A DNA stretch of 64,000 bases from Bog-473 sp963721585 (GTDB lineage: Bacteria > Actinomycetota > Acidimicrobiia > Acidimicrobiales > RAAP-2): assembly GCA_963721585.1 (NCBI GenBank), contig CAVRJN010000007.1:930001-994000 (forward strand), written 5' to 3'. The number at the start of each line of letters is the position of its first letter. Position 1 is the first letter of the stretch. Below, piece after piece: positions 62,933 to 64,000 of the stretch. Made by a program: the position numbers and the translations under genes. The notes under the pieces were generated by a model that worked only from the letters and a program-made list of their open reading frames with translations, searched no databases and was not told the origin of the DNA.

Positions 62933-64000
62933 TGGTGAAGAGCGGAGGCCGCCATGCGCGTAAAGACCGCGGACGCTCGGAGACAGCCGAGTTGCCTTCC
63001 CGGAACGCTGCGGCGACTGCAAGCCCAGCGCCCGTGCTGGATCGCGAAGCGACCCTTCCACTGCAGAGGATCCTGCTCCACCACAACCTCGTCACCCAGG
63101 ACCAGATCGATCAGGCATTCACTGCTCCGACACACGGCCACTCCGACCTCGGAGCGGTGCTGATCGGCATGGGAATGATCGATGAGCGTCGACTCATGGA
63201 TGTGCGGGCGGAGCTCTACGGCATGCCGACCGCCGATCTCGGGCGAAGTACTCCCGAACCTCAAGCACTGGCCCTCATTCCGGAATCAATGGCTCGCGAG
63301 CACTTCGTGATCCCGGTGACGCTCGACGAGGCGGGGCTCCACGTCGCGATGGCGGACCAGCCGTCGCCCGAGCTGCTCACAGTCCTGGCGCGGGCCAGCG
63401 GGAGCCCGATTCGACCGATGCTGTCGCCACTCGTCGAGATCCGGCGTGCGATCGACAACAACTACAGGGCAATCGGGGGTCTCGATCACCTCGTACAGGT
63501 GTTCGAGGCGGTCGAGACCACCCGCAGGCGAACCGGCGAATCGTCAGTAACCCAAGAAGTCGTTGACGAGAACGCGCCGGTCGTCCAAGTGGTTGGTCGG
63601 ATCCTCACCCAGGCCATGCGCGACCGAGCCTCCGACGTGCACATCGAGCCGACCGAGGGAGGGATCCGTGTTCGCTACAGGATCGACGGCGCGCTCAAGG
63701 AGGTACTGACACTCCCCTCGTCCATGGGTGTCGGGTTGATCAGTCGGATCAAGATCATGGCGGGCATGAACATCGTCGAGCGCCGTCGGCCTCAGGACGG
63801 ACAGCTGAGGACTGAGATCGATGGACGGGAAGTCGACGTCCGAGTGGCTACGGCAGCAACCATCTGGGGTGAGAAGTGCGTGATGCGACTGCTGGACCGG
63901 ACACGCTCCGTCCTTCACCTCGCCGAACTTGGAATGCCGGCCGACTCGGCAGAGACCTACTCCAACTTCGTCCGCGCTCCGTTCGGCATGGTCCTGTGTG
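62932..64000 (+). CDS. pilB: PilB/GspE-type pilus assembly ATPase (5' part; cut by window end)
   Basis: The first 356 codons of a secretion/pilus ATPase. After a basic, Ala-rich start of about 35 residues comes the MshE-N-like domain (PLQRILLHHNLVTQDQIDQA; MADQPSPELL), a linker, then the start of the ATPase core: DRASDVHIEPTEGGIRVRYR, the IDGAL and RIKIMAGMNIVERRRPQDGQ segments, and DVRVATAATIWGEKCVMRLL. The Walker A motif should follow just past the window end (last residues RAPFGMVLC). It would power polymerisation of the pilins encoded upstream. Confidence 0.9.
   Translation, partial: MVKSGGRHARKDRGRSETAELPSRNAAATASPAPVLDREATLPLQRILLHHNLVTQDQIDQAFTAPTHGHSDLGAVLIGMGMIDERRLMDVRAELYGMPTADLGRSTPEPQALALIPESMAREHFVIPVTLDEAGLHVAMADQPSPELLTVLARASGSPIRPMLSPLVEIRRAIDNNYRAIGGLDHLVQVFEAVETTRRRTGESSVTQEVVDENAPVVQVVGRILTQAMRDRASDVHIEPTEGGIRVRYRIDGALKEVLTLPSSMGVGLISRIKIMAGMNIVERRRPQDGQLRTEIDGREVDVRVATAATIWGEKCVMRLLDRTRSVLHLAELGMPADSAETYSNFVRAPFGMVLC

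Overview
The window is high-GC DNA with a predominantly actinobacterial gene set: an Lsr2-type nucleoid protein, a DUF2510 protein, a DUF6069-like protein, many GTG starts, and 4-nt ATGA/GTGA overlaps between neighbouring genes. Haem-copper oxidase genes led by a cupredoxin, together with a prepilin/pilus locus, would fit an aerobic, possibly acidophilic Acidimicrobiia-like actinobacterium. That placement is inference; the window has no rRNA or other marker to fix it.

Layout. 0.2-2.3 kb: a small membrane protein, an ArsR/SmtB regulator with a near-perfect operator, and a divergent cation-diffusion-facilitator gene that is broken. 2.4-5.5 kb: an ABC ATPase and a double permease (NitT/TauT class) with no binding protein beside them. 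7.0-14.2 kb: a minus-strand organosulfur operon (four-domain rhodanese, TauD-like dioxygenase, permease, ATPase, binding protein, cysteine-dioxygenase-like cupin, IclR regulator). 14.4-16.7 kb: small or uncertain genes, a PAP2-like protein and a DUF6069-like protein. 16.9-22.6 kb: a two-component system divergent from an ApbE / ferric-reductase-like / NuoF-like / ferredoxin electron-transfer cluster. 22.9-34.6 kb: cytochrome c oxidase structural genes (ctaC, ctaD, ctaE) with two CtaG-like genes, two SCO1-like genes, a thioredoxin-like gene and a cupredoxin. 35-38.5 kb: a lipoprotein, small membrane proteins, and a PadR-chrA chromate transport unit. 38.8-44.2 kb: a catabolic-looking set (two PhyH-type dioxygenases, SDR, DAP-dehydrogenase-like, DUF488, zinc alcohol dehydrogenase) with a relic of an osmoprotectant-binding protein. 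44.5-47.1 kb: two membrane glycosyltransferases. 48.1-51.9 kb: an HtrA protease, small proteins and Lsr2. 52.8-64 kb: a prepilin locus ending in a PilB/GspE ATPase cut by the window edge.

The most unusual object is at 54,504-60,780: a PilV-like prepilin N-terminus continuing into about 17 tandem Ig-like repeats (about 2,090 residues if one frameshift is ignored). Inside it is a 687-bp tandem duplication whose copies look identical by eye over about 670 bp. It lies between a PilW-like gene and a PilX-like gene carrying three IPT/TIG-like domains, so the locus may build a pilus whose minor pilins carry very long adhesive stalks.

Reading frames are broken repeatedly, mostly in G or C runs, at 24.8-34.6 kb and 41.5-44 kb. 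Catalytic residues are preserved on both sides of the breaks, so sequencing or assembly error is more likely than decay. I report those loci as single genes spanning the breaks. I found no tRNA, rRNA, CRISPR array or insertion sequence.
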